From CAZMGD01 sp964565705 (GTDB lineage Bacteria; Actinomycetota; Acidimicrobiia; Acidimicrobiales; Ilumatobacteraceae), in assembly GCA_964565705.1 (NCBI GenBank), contig CAZMGD010000010.1, positions 1-60,438 of the forward strand: 60,438 bases of DNA, written 5' to 3'. The notes beneath the pieces are model-generated. The model was not told the DNA's origin, ran no database searches, and saw only the letters and a list, made by a program, of their open reading frames with translations. The translations under genes were made by a program, and so were the position numbers. Shown here piece by piece: positions 42,501 through 49,854 of the stretch; the stretch's first letter is position 1, and each line of letters opens with the position of its first letter.

Positions 42501-42824
42501 TACCGCGCCTGGCAGCCGCCGACCGCGCTGCACCCGACGATCGGTGTGCACTCGCCGCTCGTGTTCGATCTGGTGGACCTCTGGAACGCTCGCTCGCTCG
42601 GCGGGTGCACGTATCACGTCGTGCACCCCGGAGGCCGCAGCTACGAGCGGTTCCCGGTCAACGCCAACGAGGCCGAGGCGCGGCGGGTCAGCCGGTTCCA
42701 CGCCCACGGCCACACCCCGGGGTCGATCGACGTGTCCGCCATGGCATCGGTGCCCGAGGGCCCGGGCGACTACCCTCGAACCCTGGACCTGCGGCGGGCA
42801 GCGTCGCCGCGTCCGCCCCACTGA
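39510..42824 (+). CDS. transglutaminase-like protein fused to DUF2126
   Basis: This 1104-residue protein starts at GTG 39510 with GGGAG upstream. It has a bacterial transglutaminase N-terminal domain (residues 1-90) and a transglutaminase core (about 165-265) with an intact Cys-His-Asp triad in LGSCRDSAW, DLHAWAEVYLPG and GLDPTSG. A long DUF2126 region follows (about 320-1100), beginning VRLTMGGEPTFVSIDDM. DUF2126 is found with circularly permuted ATP-grasp and alpha-E proteins in systems proposed to make and cleave peptide linkages (amidoligase analysis of Iyer and colleagues). It is the first gene of three. The next ATG is 2 bp after its stop. Confidence 0.88.
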   Translation: MSIHVAIEHRTSYRFDRAITVGPHVVRLRPAPHCRTPILAYSMRVEPAGCFINWQQDPFGNHVARLVFEEKRDELTIIIDVVADMTVINPFDFFLEETAERFPFDYAPELAADLVPYLRADEPGPLLAAWLAALPSLPADGQPTVDFLVSLNQRVQQSVAYAVRFEAGVQNPEVTLEKALGSCRDSAWLLVQVLRHHGLAARFVSGYLVQLTADVAALDGPSGPTADFTDLHAWAEVYLPGAGWVGLDPTSGLFAGEGHLPLACTPEPSSAGPIEGAIERCEVTMDYANRVSRLHEDPRVTKPYSDEQWAAIDALGAAVDARLAAGDVRLTMGGEPTFVSIDDMESAQWTVDADGDDKREMAWSLSQRLAERVGPGHVVHHGQGKWYPGEPLPRWQMGLYWRRDGLALWQDPTRFADPWTPGSAIPADAEDLAKTIAVRLGVPADRVLAAYEDPLVALSLQASLPGGDPPELDPAGDSLRFGPARERLVAHLDATIADPVGWVLPISPDPALPGIGRWQSTRWTLRRGRLVLLPGDSPIGLRLPLASLTWQPPPVVVERSTLDERGDLAEPATPEVVDPDTSAELLHPVEPLPPTALCVQLRERRLHVFLPPLEYLEDGVRLLAAVEAAVADVGAEVVLEGYPLPRDPRMDCVIVAPDPGVIEVNVQPADSWTELTELTTELYDDARESRLATETFDLDGRHGGAGGGTHITLGGRTPADSPLLRRPDLLRSLITYWQHHPSLSYLFSGRFIGPTSQAPRADEGRVESLYELEIAFGEMERLAGEGPPPWLVDRLLRNLLTDVTGNTHRAEFCIDKLFSPDGERGRLGLLELRAFEMPPHARMALVQALLVRSIVARCWESPYAGPLVRWGSELHDRFLLPHYVQADIADVCADLHAHGVVFDLGWIGPFLEFRFPRIGSRTIGDVTIELRSAIEPWLVLGEETTSNSTARYVDSSVERLQVQVSGMTEGRHAVTCNGRVVPLRPTAVPGTTVAGVRYRAWQPPTALHPTIGVHSPLVFDLVDLWNARSLGGCTYHVVHPGGRSYERFPVNANEAEARRVSRFHAHGHTPGSIDVSAMASVPEGPGDYPRTLDLRRAASPRPPH

Positions 42825-42825
42825 G

Positions 42826-45459
42826 ATGACGATCACGCCGCCTGCCCCGAACCCCGTCGGCGACGGGCTGCTCGACGGATACGACCCGCCGGGTCTCGAC
42901 GAGCTGGTCGGTCGCGGCGGTGCGATCCGTGAGCACTGGGCGCGGATCAGCCGCTCGCTGCTCGACCTCGGCCTCGACGAGCTGCGCAGCCGCCGGCGGG
43001 AGTCCGATCGCCTGCTCGACGAGGACGGCGTCACCTACAACGTGATGCCTCGCGAACGGAGGGACCGGTCGCCGATCCGGCGCAGTCGGCGGTGGATGCT
43101 CGACCCCGTGCCCGCGGTGCTGTCGAGCGAGGAGTGGGGGCGCATCGAGCGGGGGGTCATCCAGCGCACCGAACTGCTCAACCTGATCCTCAGCGACCTC
43201 TACGGCGCTCGTGACCTCTTCCGCACGAAGCTGATCCCTGCCGACCTGGTCGTTGCCGATCCCGGCTTCGTGCGGGAGTGGGACCAGGTGCGCATCCCCG
43301 GCCCGGTGCAGCTCGTCACGTCCGGGTTCGACATCGCCCGCTCGGCCGACGGACGCCACGTCGTGCTCGCCGACCGCGTGCAGGCACCGTCCGGGTTCGG
43401 CTACGCGTTGGAGAACCGCGTCGTTGCCTCGCGGGTCTTTCCGAGCCTCTACCGCGACAGCGACGTGCACCGGCTCGCCCCGTTCTTCCGCACGTTGCGC
43501 GCCGCGCTGCTCGCCGCCGCGCCACCGGGCACCGACGACCCGCGCATCGTCGTGCTCACGCCCGGTCCGCACAGCGAGACGTCGTTCGAGCACGCCTTCC
43601 TGGCCCGCTACCTCGGCTACTCGCTGGTGGAGGGCGCCGACCTGGTCGTGAGCAAGGGGCGCGTCTGGCTGCGCTCGCTCGGCCACCTCGAGCAGGTCGA
43701 CGTCATCCTCCGCCGGGTCGATCCCTGGTACTGCGACCCGGTCGAGCTGCTGCCCGACTCGCACCTCGGCGTGCCGGGTCTCGTCGACGCGTGCCGCCGC
43801 GGCACCGTGTCGGTGATCAACCCGCTCGGCTCGGTGGCCGTGGAGAACCCAGCCCTGCTCGCGTTCCTGCCCCGCCTGTCCAAGGAGCTGCTGGGACACG
43901 ACCTGCACATCGACTCGGTCCGGACGTGGTGGTGCGGTGACGAACCGTCTCGCCGCGAGGTGCTCGGGCGGCTCGACGAGCTCGTGTTCAAGGAGCTGAC
44001 CGCGGCCGGCAGCTCCGTGGTCGCCCGGCCGCTACCCATCTTCGGGTGGCAGCTCAGCGAGTCGGCACGCGACGACCTGAGCGCACGGATCGAGGCCGAA
44101 CCCCGCCGCTGGGTGGCCCAGGAGCACATCGAGCTCGCGTCCACACCGACGCTGACCGAGCGTGGCATCGAAGCCCGGCGCTCCGTGTTGCGGACCTACA
44201 CCGCGGCCCGCGGCGACTCGTACGCGGCGATGCCGGGCGGTCTGACGCGGGTGGCGCCACAGCGCGACAGCACCGTCATCTCGAACCAGGCCGGCGCGAT
44301 CAGCAAGGACACCTGGGTGCTGGCCTCGGAGCCCGAGCGGCTCACCGGCTTCTGGCTGCAGACGGGTCCGGCAGTCGAGGCGATCGCTCCCGAGGGTTCG
44401 ATGTCGTCGAGGGCCGCCGAGAACCTGTTCTGGCTCGGCCGCTACGCAGAGCGCGCGGAAGGGCTGGTGCGCGTGCTGCGCGTCGTCGGCGATCGGCGCA
44501 ACGAGTTCCAGCACAGCGTCACCCCCGCTGGTCACGAGTGCCTCGGGGTGCTGCTGCGCGCTCTGACCGACGTCACGGCTACGTGGCCCGGCTTCGCCGC
44601 GGCCGACGTCGACGTGCTCGCCGAGCCCGGCGATGAACTGCGCTCGCTGGTCGTCGACGAGTACCGGGCCGGCAGCCTGGCGTACGACGCGCGGCGCCTG
44701 CTCGATGCGGCCTACGCGGTGCGCGACCAGCTGTCGAACGACACCTGGCTCGTGATCGGCAGCCTCGAGCGCGATCTCCTCGGCTCCGCCGTCCAGACCT
44801 ACCCGCGCGGCATCGGCTCGGCGACGCTGAGCAGCGTGCTCCAGGCGTTGCTCGCGCTGGCCGGCCTGCAGGGCGAGAGCATGGTGCGCGATCCCGGCTG
44901 GCACTTCATGGAGGCCGGCCGGCGGCTGGAACGAGCGATGAACCTCGTCGCCCTGCTGCGCTCGACCGTCACGACCGAGCGCAGCACCGCGACCGACAGC
45001 CTGGTCTACGAATCCGTCCTGATCGCTGCCGAGAGCATCATCACCTACCGCCGCCGCTACCGCAGCCACGCCCAGCTGGAGACGCTGCTCGACCTCCTGG
45101 TGCTCGACGTGGGGAACCCACGGGCACTCGCCTACCAGGTGTCCCTCCTCGGCGAGGCGGTGTCGTCGCTGCCCGACGCGGGCGCGAGCTCTGCAGCGCT
45201 CGGCGGCAAGCTCAGCCAGGCGGAACGGCTGGTGCTCGAAACCAATGCACTCGTCCGGCTCGCTGACACCAGCGCCCTCGCGACGGCCGACGCTGACGGT
45301 CGCCGCCAGGAGCTGGCGGACGTGCTCGACCGGCTGAGCCTCGCCTTGAGCACGACCGCGACGGCGATCGCCGACGCCCACTTCACGCCGCTCCAGCCGC
45401 AGCGCTCGCTGCTCGCCCCGAGCGATCCGATCGACATCGACGCCGCGGTGTTCGTGTGA
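42826..45459 (+). CDS. circularly permuted ATP-grasp ligase fused to alpha-E domain
   Basis: This is an 877-residue protein. The N-terminal half (about 60-520) is a circularly permuted ATP-grasp of the DUF404/DUF407 type: NVMPRERRDRSPIRRSRRWMLDPVPAVL, DIARSADGRHVVLADRVQAPSGFGYALENR, and VVLTPGPHSETSFEHAFLARYLGYSLVEGADLVV. Glycine/acidic motifs of the nucleotide site lie near INPLGSVAVENPALLAFLP. The C-terminal part (about 530-840) is an alpha-E helical domain (DUF403): SSRAAENLFWLGRYAERAEGLVRVLR. In many genomes these are two genes; here they are fused. Predicted chemistry is ATP-dependent amide-bond formation on an unknown peptide. Its stop overlaps the next start. Confidence 0.88.
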   Translation: MTITPPAPNPVGDGLLDGYDPPGLDELVGRGGAIREHWARISRSLLDLGLDELRSRRRESDRLLDEDGVTYNVMPRERRDRSPIRRSRRWMLDPVPAVLSSEEWGRIERGVIQRTELLNLILSDLYGARDLFRTKLIPADLVVADPGFVREWDQVRIPGPVQLVTSGFDIARSADGRHVVLADRVQAPSGFGYALENRVVASRVFPSLYRDSDVHRLAPFFRTLRAALLAAAPPGTDDPRIVVLTPGPHSETSFEHAFLARYLGYSLVEGADLVVSKGRVWLRSLGHLEQVDVILRRVDPWYCDPVELLPDSHLGVPGLVDACRRGTVSVINPLGSVAVENPALLAFLPRLSKELLGHDLHIDSVRTWWCGDEPSRREVLGRLDELVFKELTAAGSSVVARPLPIFGWQLSESARDDLSARIEAEPRRWVAQEHIELASTPTLTERGIEARRSVLRTYTAARGDSYAAMPGGLTRVAPQRDSTVISNQAGAISKDTWVLASEPERLTGFWLQTGPAVEAIAPEGSMSSRAAENLFWLGRYAERAEGLVRVLRVVGDRRNEFQHSVTPAGHECLGVLLRALTDVTATWPGFAAADVDVLAEPGDELRSLVVDEYRAGSLAYDARRLLDAAYAVRDQLSNDTWLVIGSLERDLLGSAVQTYPRGIGSATLSSVLQALLALAGLQGESMVRDPGWHFMEAGRRLERAMNLVALLRSTVTTERSTATDSLVYESVLIAAESIITYRRRYRSHAQLETLLDLLVLDVGNPRALAYQVSLLGEAVSSLPDAGASSAALGGKLSQAERLVLETNALVRLADTSALATADADGRRQELADVLDRLSLALSTTATAIADAHFTPLQPQRSLLAPSDPIDIDAAVFV

Positions 45460-46343
45460 TCTACGAGGTGACGCACCGAACCGAGTACCGGTACGAGGCG
45501 CCGGTATCGGCCAGCTACGGCAAGGCCCACCTGCTGCCCCGGGAGCGACCCGGGCAGTGGTGCCGGCAGGCGGACGTGTACTTCGACCCCGGCCCCGACG
45601 ATCAGCGCGAGCACGTCGACTACTTCGGCAACCGGGCGCTCAACTTCTCGATCCTGCAGCCGCACACGTCGCTCACCGTCGTCGGGGTCAGCACGGTCGA
45701 GGTCCAGGAGCCACCCGCCTTGTCGTTGCTCGCCAACCAGCCGTGGGAGCTCGTCCGCAGCGCCATCGCCAGTGCGGCCAGCCCGGCGTCGATCGCCGCC
45801 GGTGAGTTCGTGCTCGACTCACCCCGCGTCGCGGCCTCGGTGGAGCTGTCCGAGCTCGCCGCGCCCTGCTTCACCCCCGGCCGCCCGGTGGGCGACGCGG
45901 TCGCCGACCTGGTGCACCGCATCCACGAGGAGTTCGAGTACGAGCCGGGGGTCACCACGGTGACCTCGACGATCGACGAGCTGATGACCACCCGCCAGGG
46001 GGTGTGCCAGGACTTCGCCCATCTCGCGATCGGCTGCCTGCGCAGCGTCGGGTTGGCGGCTCGCTACGTGTCCGGCTACCTGGAGACCGACCCGCCACCG
46101 GGCGAACCCCGGGTCCCCGGCGCCGACCAGTCGCACGCGTGGGCGTCGCTGTTCGTGCCGGGCGACGGCTGGATCGACATCGACCCGACCAACGATCGGT
46201 TCGTCAACGACCGCTACGTCACGGCGGCGTGGGGGCGCGACTACGGCGACGTGCCTCCGATCGAGGGCGTGATCTTCACCGACGGAACCGAGCACGATCT
46301 GACGGTGACCGTCGACGTGGTCCGCCAGACCGACGCCGCGTAG
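45456..46343 (+). CDS. transglutaminase-like cysteine peptidase
   Basis: This 295-residue protein starts at GTG 45456, overlapping the ligase stop in GTGA. An N-terminal bacterial transglutaminase domain (IYEVTHRTEYRYEAPVSASYGKAHLLPR) precedes the core with catalytic Cys in TRQGVCQDFAHLAIGCLR, His in QSHAWASLFVPG and Asp in IDIDPTNDRF. In this operon type the transglutaminase is thought to cleave or transfer the peptide bond made by the ATP-grasp partner. With two transglutaminases and one ligase, the operon could run a make-and-break cycle. Substrates are unknown. There is no signal peptide, so it acts in the cytoplasm. Confidence 0.88.
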   Translation: MIYEVTHRTEYRYEAPVSASYGKAHLLPRERPGQWCRQADVYFDPGPDDQREHVDYFGNRALNFSILQPHTSLTVVGVSTVEVQEPPALSLLANQPWELVRSAIASAASPASIAAGEFVLDSPRVAASVELSELAAPCFTPGRPVGDAVADLVHRIHEEFEYEPGVTTVTSTIDELMTTRQGVCQDFAHLAIGCLRSVGLAARYVSGYLETDPPPGEPRVPGADQSHAWASLFVPGDGWIDIDPTNDRFVNDRYVTAAWGRDYGDVPPIEGVIFTDGTEHDLTVTVDVVRQTDAA

Positions 46344-46358
46344 CGGTAGCTGCGAGGC

Positions 46359-46393
46359 TCAGGGATCTCTCAGGTGGGTCCGAGGCTCCCTGA
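46359..46393 (+). terminator. inverted repeat after the ATP-grasp operon
   Basis: TCAGGGA (46359-46365) and TCCCTGA (46387-46393) form a 7-bp stem with a 21-base loop, 16 bp after the transglutaminase stop. It is a plausible but weak terminator without a T-run. The rest of 46344-46600 shows no convincing gene. Confidence 0.4.
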
Positions 46394-46600
46394 AGGCGCG
46401 AGCGCGAACGTGTCCGCATGGCCACCGTGACGGCAGAGCGACCGGAGTCTCCGCACCGGTTCGTGGAGCCCACGGTGGCCACCACCGAGCGCCAGCACCG
46501 CTTCCGCGGTTCCTCCCTCCCTGTTGCCGGGGGAGCGGTGCGGGCGCGACGGAACCGCTCCGTCGTCACCGGCGGTCGCTGAGGCGAGGCCTCGCCGCGC

Positions 46601-47806
46601 TCAGGCCGCGGTCTTCTCCAGGATGTGCACGCCGCAGGCATTGCCGAGCCCGATCACGTGGGCGAGGCCGACCTTCGCGCCCTCGATCTGACGGTCGCCG
46701 GCCTCGCCGCGCAGGTGGTGGCAGACCTCCCAGATGTTGGCGATGCCCGTCGCCGCGATCGGATGGCCCTTCGACTCGAGGCCACCCGACACGTTGACGG
46801 GCGTGGTGCCATCGCGCCATGTCGCACCGGACTCGAAGAAGTCGACCGCGCCGCCTTCGGGGCAGAGCATCAAGTTGTCGTAGTGCACCAGCTCGGCGGT
46901 CGCGAAGCAGTCGTGCAGCTCGACCAGGTCGAGATCCTCCGGACCCACCCCCGCCTGCTCGTAGGCCTGCTTGGCGGCGTTGCGGGTCAGCGTGTTCACG
47001 TTGGGGAGGATCTGGCAGGCCTCCTCGTACGGATCGCTCGTCAGGATGGATGCGCTGACCTTGATCGCCCGACGCTGCTGCTCTTTGGAGAGCGTCTTCA
47101 GCTTCTCGCCGCTGACGACCACCGCGGCGGCCGCGCCGTCGCAGTTCGCCGAGCACATCGGCCGGGTGTTCGGGTAGGCGATCATGACGTCGTTCTTGAT
47201 CTCGTCGAGCGTGAACCGCTTCTGGTAAGCGCCGAGCGGGTTCAGCGTCGAGTGGGCGTGGTTCTTCTCGGAGATGCGGGCGAACACGTCGAAATCGGCG
47301 CCGCCGTAGCGATGGCCGTACTCCATGCCGATCTGGGCGAACACCCCCGGCATGTTCTCGGTGCCGACCCGGCCGTCGATGCCCGTGACCGCGCCGACGC
47401 GGCCGCTCGGCTGCCAGGTGTCGCCGTCGTTGCGACGGGCGCCCGCGCCGAGCAAGCCAGCGCCCGACAGCTTCTCGACACCGACGGCGAGGCCCATGTC
47501 GGTCTCGCCGGCCTTGATCGCCATGATCGCGGTCCGCAGCGCGGTCGCTCCCGTGGCACACGCGTTGGCCACGTTGTACACCGGGATGCCGGTCTGGCCG
47601 ATCTGCTTCTGCAGCTGCTGACCGATGCCCGCCGCGGCGTTCATCAGGTTGCCTGCGGCGAGGACCCCCACGTCCTTGATGCCGACACCGGCGTCGGACA
47701 GCGCGCCGAGAGCGGCCTCCGAGGCGAGGTCGATGACGTCCTTGTCGGCGTGCTTGCCGAACTTCGTCATCGTGATCCCGAGGATGTACATGTCGTCGGA
47801 GGCCAT
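46601..47806 (-). CDS. thiolase family protein (SCP2-thiolase-like)
   Basis: This 401-residue protein starts at ATG 47806 with an AAAGGA ribosome site. It is a thiolase fold of the lipid-transfer/SCP-x branch, with the nucleophile Cys in NVANACATGATALR, then ELHDCFATAELVHYDNL and the late GGLESKGHPIAATGIANI with the catalytic His. The C-terminal LGNACGVHILEK has the usual second Cys position. A DUF35 protein gene lies directly upstream. Such pairs include Ltp2-ChsH2 of steroid side-chain cleavage, where the pair acts as an aldolase. The activity here could be thiolysis or retro-aldol cleavage of an acyl-CoA. Confidence 0.88.
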   Translation of the reverse strand: MASDDMYILGITMTKFGKHADKDVIDLASEAALGALSDAGVGIKDVGVLAAGNLMNAAAGIGQQLQKQIGQTGIPVYNVANACATGATALRTAIMAIKAGETDMGLAVGVEKLSGAGLLGAGARRNDGDTWQPSGRVGAVTGIDGRVGTENMPGVFAQIGMEYGHRYGGADFDVFARISEKNHAHSTLNPLGAYQKRFTLDEIKNDVMIAYPNTRPMCSANCDGAAAAVVVSGEKLKTLSKEQQRRAIKVSASILTSDPYEEACQILPNVNTLTRNAAKQAYEQAGVGPEDLDLVELHDCFATAELVHYDNLMLCPEGGAVDFFESGATWRDGTTPVNVSGGLESKGHPIAATGIANIWEVCHHLRGEAGDRQIEGAKVGLAHVIGLGNACGVHILEKTAA

Positions 47807-47836
47807 CGCTTGCGTCCTTTGCTCGTCTCGGATGGG

Positions 47837-48229
47837 TCAGGCCGGCTCGAAGCCGAAGCCGATCGCCTCGGTGCCCTCGGAGTCGGTACCGATGGGGAAC
47901 GTCGTGAGCTTCACCTTCATGCCCAGCGTCACGTGCTCCGGGTCGGCCGGAGTGTTCACGATGTTGGCGCGCACGTTGGTGCCGTCACAGTCGATGATCG
48001 ACGCCACGAACGGTACCGGCACGCCCGGTGCCGCCATCGACACGATCGTGAACGCCCGTACCTCGCCCGAGGTGGCCACGTCGGCCTTCTCGAACGACGT
48101 GCCGCCGCACGACGCGCACGCGTTGCGCCGGTCGAAGAACCGGGCACCGCACGCCGTGCACTCGTTGGCTTGCAAGTGGGGGAGGCCCTCGAGCACGAGG
48201 TAATCGACCAGCGGGATCTGCTTCGTCAC
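47837..48229 (-). CDS. DUF35 Zn-ribbon/OB-fold protein, thiolase partner
   Basis: This 130-residue protein starts at GTG 48229. A rubredoxin-like zinc ribbon has ECTACGARFFDRRNACASCGG (two CxxC pairs). It is followed by an OB-fold (EVRAFTIVSMAAPGVPVPFVASIIDCDGTNVRANIV). Proteins of this type bind and stabilise SCP2-type thiolases and hydratases and may bind acyl-CoA. The gene precedes the thiolase by 30 bp on the same strand and is probably expressed as one unit with it. The longer open frame upstream is on the complement of a Thr-rich coding region and is not used. Confidence 0.85.
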   Translation of the reverse strand: MTKQIPLVDYLVLEGLPHLQANECTACGARFFDRRNACASCGGTSFEKADVATSGEVRAFTIVSMAAPGVPVPFVASIIDCDGTNVRANIVNTPADPEHVTLGMKVKLTTFPIGTDSEGTEAIGFGFEPA

Positions 48230-48322
48230 TGCTGCATCATCACCGGCGGGCTCGTGCCGGGTCAATGTGGAGAACGGGCCCTGCCTGCGCTCGAGCGTCC
48301 GGATCAGGAAGGATGGTCCCTG

Positions 48323-49486
48323 ATGGTGCCTCCCGACATCGTCTACTGCGACCAATGCGGCGGCGCCTCGCCGAGCGGATCGACGGCATGCCGCTTCTGC
48401 GGTGCCGCACTCCGGCTGCCCCCGCCGGCGGCAGCGGTCCCGCCGACGCCGCACCCGCCGGCGCCGCACCCGCCGGCGGTGCCGGACACGTCGGCCGACG
48501 ATCCCTGGGCGGCGCTGATCGCCGACGACGGCTCCGCGGACGCGCCCGACGGTGTCGAAGCCTGGGCCGATCCGAGCGGGACCCCGTGGCAGCCGGAGCC
48601 GGAGCCGACCGCCGTGTACGATCCGCTGCCCGCGCCGTGGTCGAGCGCGACCGCCACGCTCGTCGAGACCGAGCCCGACGAACCGCGCCGCGGGCTGCCG
48701 GGATGGGCCTGGGCGACGGCGGTGGTGTTGCTCGGCACGGCACTCGGCATCGGTGCGTACCTGCTCGTCGATCGCACCGACGACGACTCGGTACGGACCA
48801 GCGACACGTCGACGACGAGCACATCGAGCTCGTCGTCCACCTCGACCTCCACCTCGACGACGAGCACGACGACACTCGCTGTGACCACCCTGGCGCCCAC
48901 GACCTTGCCGGTCGTGCCGGCGACGCCGCCGGCGACTGCACCCGTCACCGGTCCGCCGACGGTGCCCGGCGCGGTCACCGTGGCGCCGACCACCCCGCCG
49001 CCGACCGAGACTCCGACGACGGTCGCGCCGGCCACGGTCGCGCCGGCCACGGCCGCGCCGACGACCGCCGCGCCGGCCACGCCGGCGCCGACCACCGCCG
49101 CGCCGACCACGACGATTCCTCCGCCGACGGTGCCCGGTGCCGCCCCCGGTGACCTCGGCATCGCCGGCGTCCCGATGAGCCAGCCGGCGTGCGACGGTCA
49201 GTACGTCACGATCCTCGCCTCGATCAAGCAGACGACCGCCTCGGCCATGCAGTACGCGCTGGAGCACGACTACCCGGGCGCGAGCTATCTCCGCAGCGAC
49301 CAGGCCTGTCCGTCGCTGAACGTCGGATCATCCGATGGCTCGCCGCTGTACCGGATCTTCGTCGGGCCGTTCCCCGACCCGGTCAGCGCGTGTGCGGCCC
49401 GCGCCCAGAGCACGCAGGGCGCCTTCGTCAAGCGACTCTCGGACGAGTCCCCCCTGCACGCCGTCCCCTGCCCCGAGACCGTCTGA
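48323..49486 (+). CDS. zinc-ribbon membrane protein with Thr/Pro-rich linker and SPOR-like end
   Basis: This 387-residue protein starts at ATG 48323, with AGGAAGGA upstream. The N-terminal zinc ribbon is YCDQCGGASPSGSTACRFCGAAL. A Pro/Ala/Asp-rich linker follows, then one membrane span (WAWATAVVLLGTALGIGAYLLV, about residue 140). A long Thr/Ser/Pro/Ala stretch (about 165-285) is likely extracytoplasmic and flexible. The last 100 residues are folded and cysteine-bearing (QPACDGQYVTILAS to LYRIFVGPFPDPVSACAARAQ), resembling SPOR-type peptidoglycan-binding domains, an assignment made by eye. It may link a cytoplasmic signal to the cell wall. Confidence 0.7.
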   Translation: MVPPDIVYCDQCGGASPSGSTACRFCGAALRLPPPAAAVPPTPHPPAPHPPAVPDTSADDPWAALIADDGSADAPDGVEAWADPSGTPWQPEPEPTAVYDPLPAPWSSATATLVETEPDEPRRGLPGWAWATAVVLLGTALGIGAYLLVDRTDDDSVRTSDTSTTSTSSSSSTSTSTSTTSTTTLAVTTLAPTTLPVVPATPPATAPVTGPPTVPGAVTVAPTTPPPTETPTTVAPATVAPATAAPTTAAPATPAPTTAAPTTTIPPPTVPGAAPGDLGIAGVPMSQPACDGQYVTILASIKQTTASAMQYALEHDYPGASYLRSDQACPSLNVGSSDGSPLYRIFVGPFPDPVSACAARAQSTQGAFVKRLSDESPLHAVPCPETV

Positions 49487-49509
49487 CCCCCGCACGTCGA
49501 TAACACCAC

Positions 49510-49580
49510 GCAGCGAGCCGCATCGGCGGGCCCAGGCGCAGACGCGAGCGCAGCGAGCCCTCAGATCGGTTTGGCGGCGA
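49510..49580. repeat. 71-bp direct repeat, copy A
   Basis: This block, from GCAGCGAGCCGC to TTGGCGGCGA, recurs at 49784-49854 with four differences. Copy B carries the last codons and stop of the serine hydrolase gene; copy A is an extra copy of that end. The two copies flank an assembly gap. Confidence 0.8.
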
Positions 49581-49581
49581 G

Positions 49582-49665
49582 GCTTCGCGAGCGCAGCGAG
49601 CACCCCGGGCGGCGCGGGCCTGGCAACGGACCTGCGCCGCAGCCGCTGGTGCGAGCGCAGCGAGC
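49582..49665 (-). repeat. dispersed repeat, copy 2 (reverse orientation)
   Basis: The reverse complement of this segment aligns with 38286-38375. It shares GCTCGCTGCGCTCGC at both ends, the CGGCTGCGGCGCAGGT core and GCCCGCGCCG. It sits in a 348-bp non-coding stretch (49487-49834) made only of repeats and a gap. Confidence 0.75.
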
Positions 49666-49678
49666 CGCATCGGCGGGC

Positions 49679-49778
49679 NNNNNNNNNNNNNNNNNNNNNN
49701 NNNNNNNNNNNNNNNNNNNNNNNNNNNNNNNNNNNNNNNNNNNNNNNNNNNNNNNNNNNNNNNNNNNNNNNNNNNNNN
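49679..49778. other. assembly gap (100 N)
   Basis: Exactly 100 undetermined bases lie between repeated sequence on both sides. The round length suggests a placeholder. Confidence 0.95.
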
Positions 49779-49783
49779 CGAGC

Positions 49784-49854
49784 GCAGCGAGCCGCATCGG
49801 CGGGCTCAGGCGCAGACGCGAGCGCAGCGAGCCTTCAGATCGGCATGGCGGCGA
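49784..49854. repeat. 71-bp direct repeat, copy B
   Basis: Matches 49510-49580. Its last 20 bases are the end of the serine hydrolase coding sequence, so the duplication included part of that gene. Confidence 0.8.

Noticed and set aside
46418..46582. 54-codon open frame after the ATP-grasp operon
   Set aside because: No ribosome site or leaderless hexamer, Arg-rich low-complexity product, and no other support.
49679..49778. Frames reading through the 100-N stretch
   Set aside because: Undetermined bases cannot support coding.
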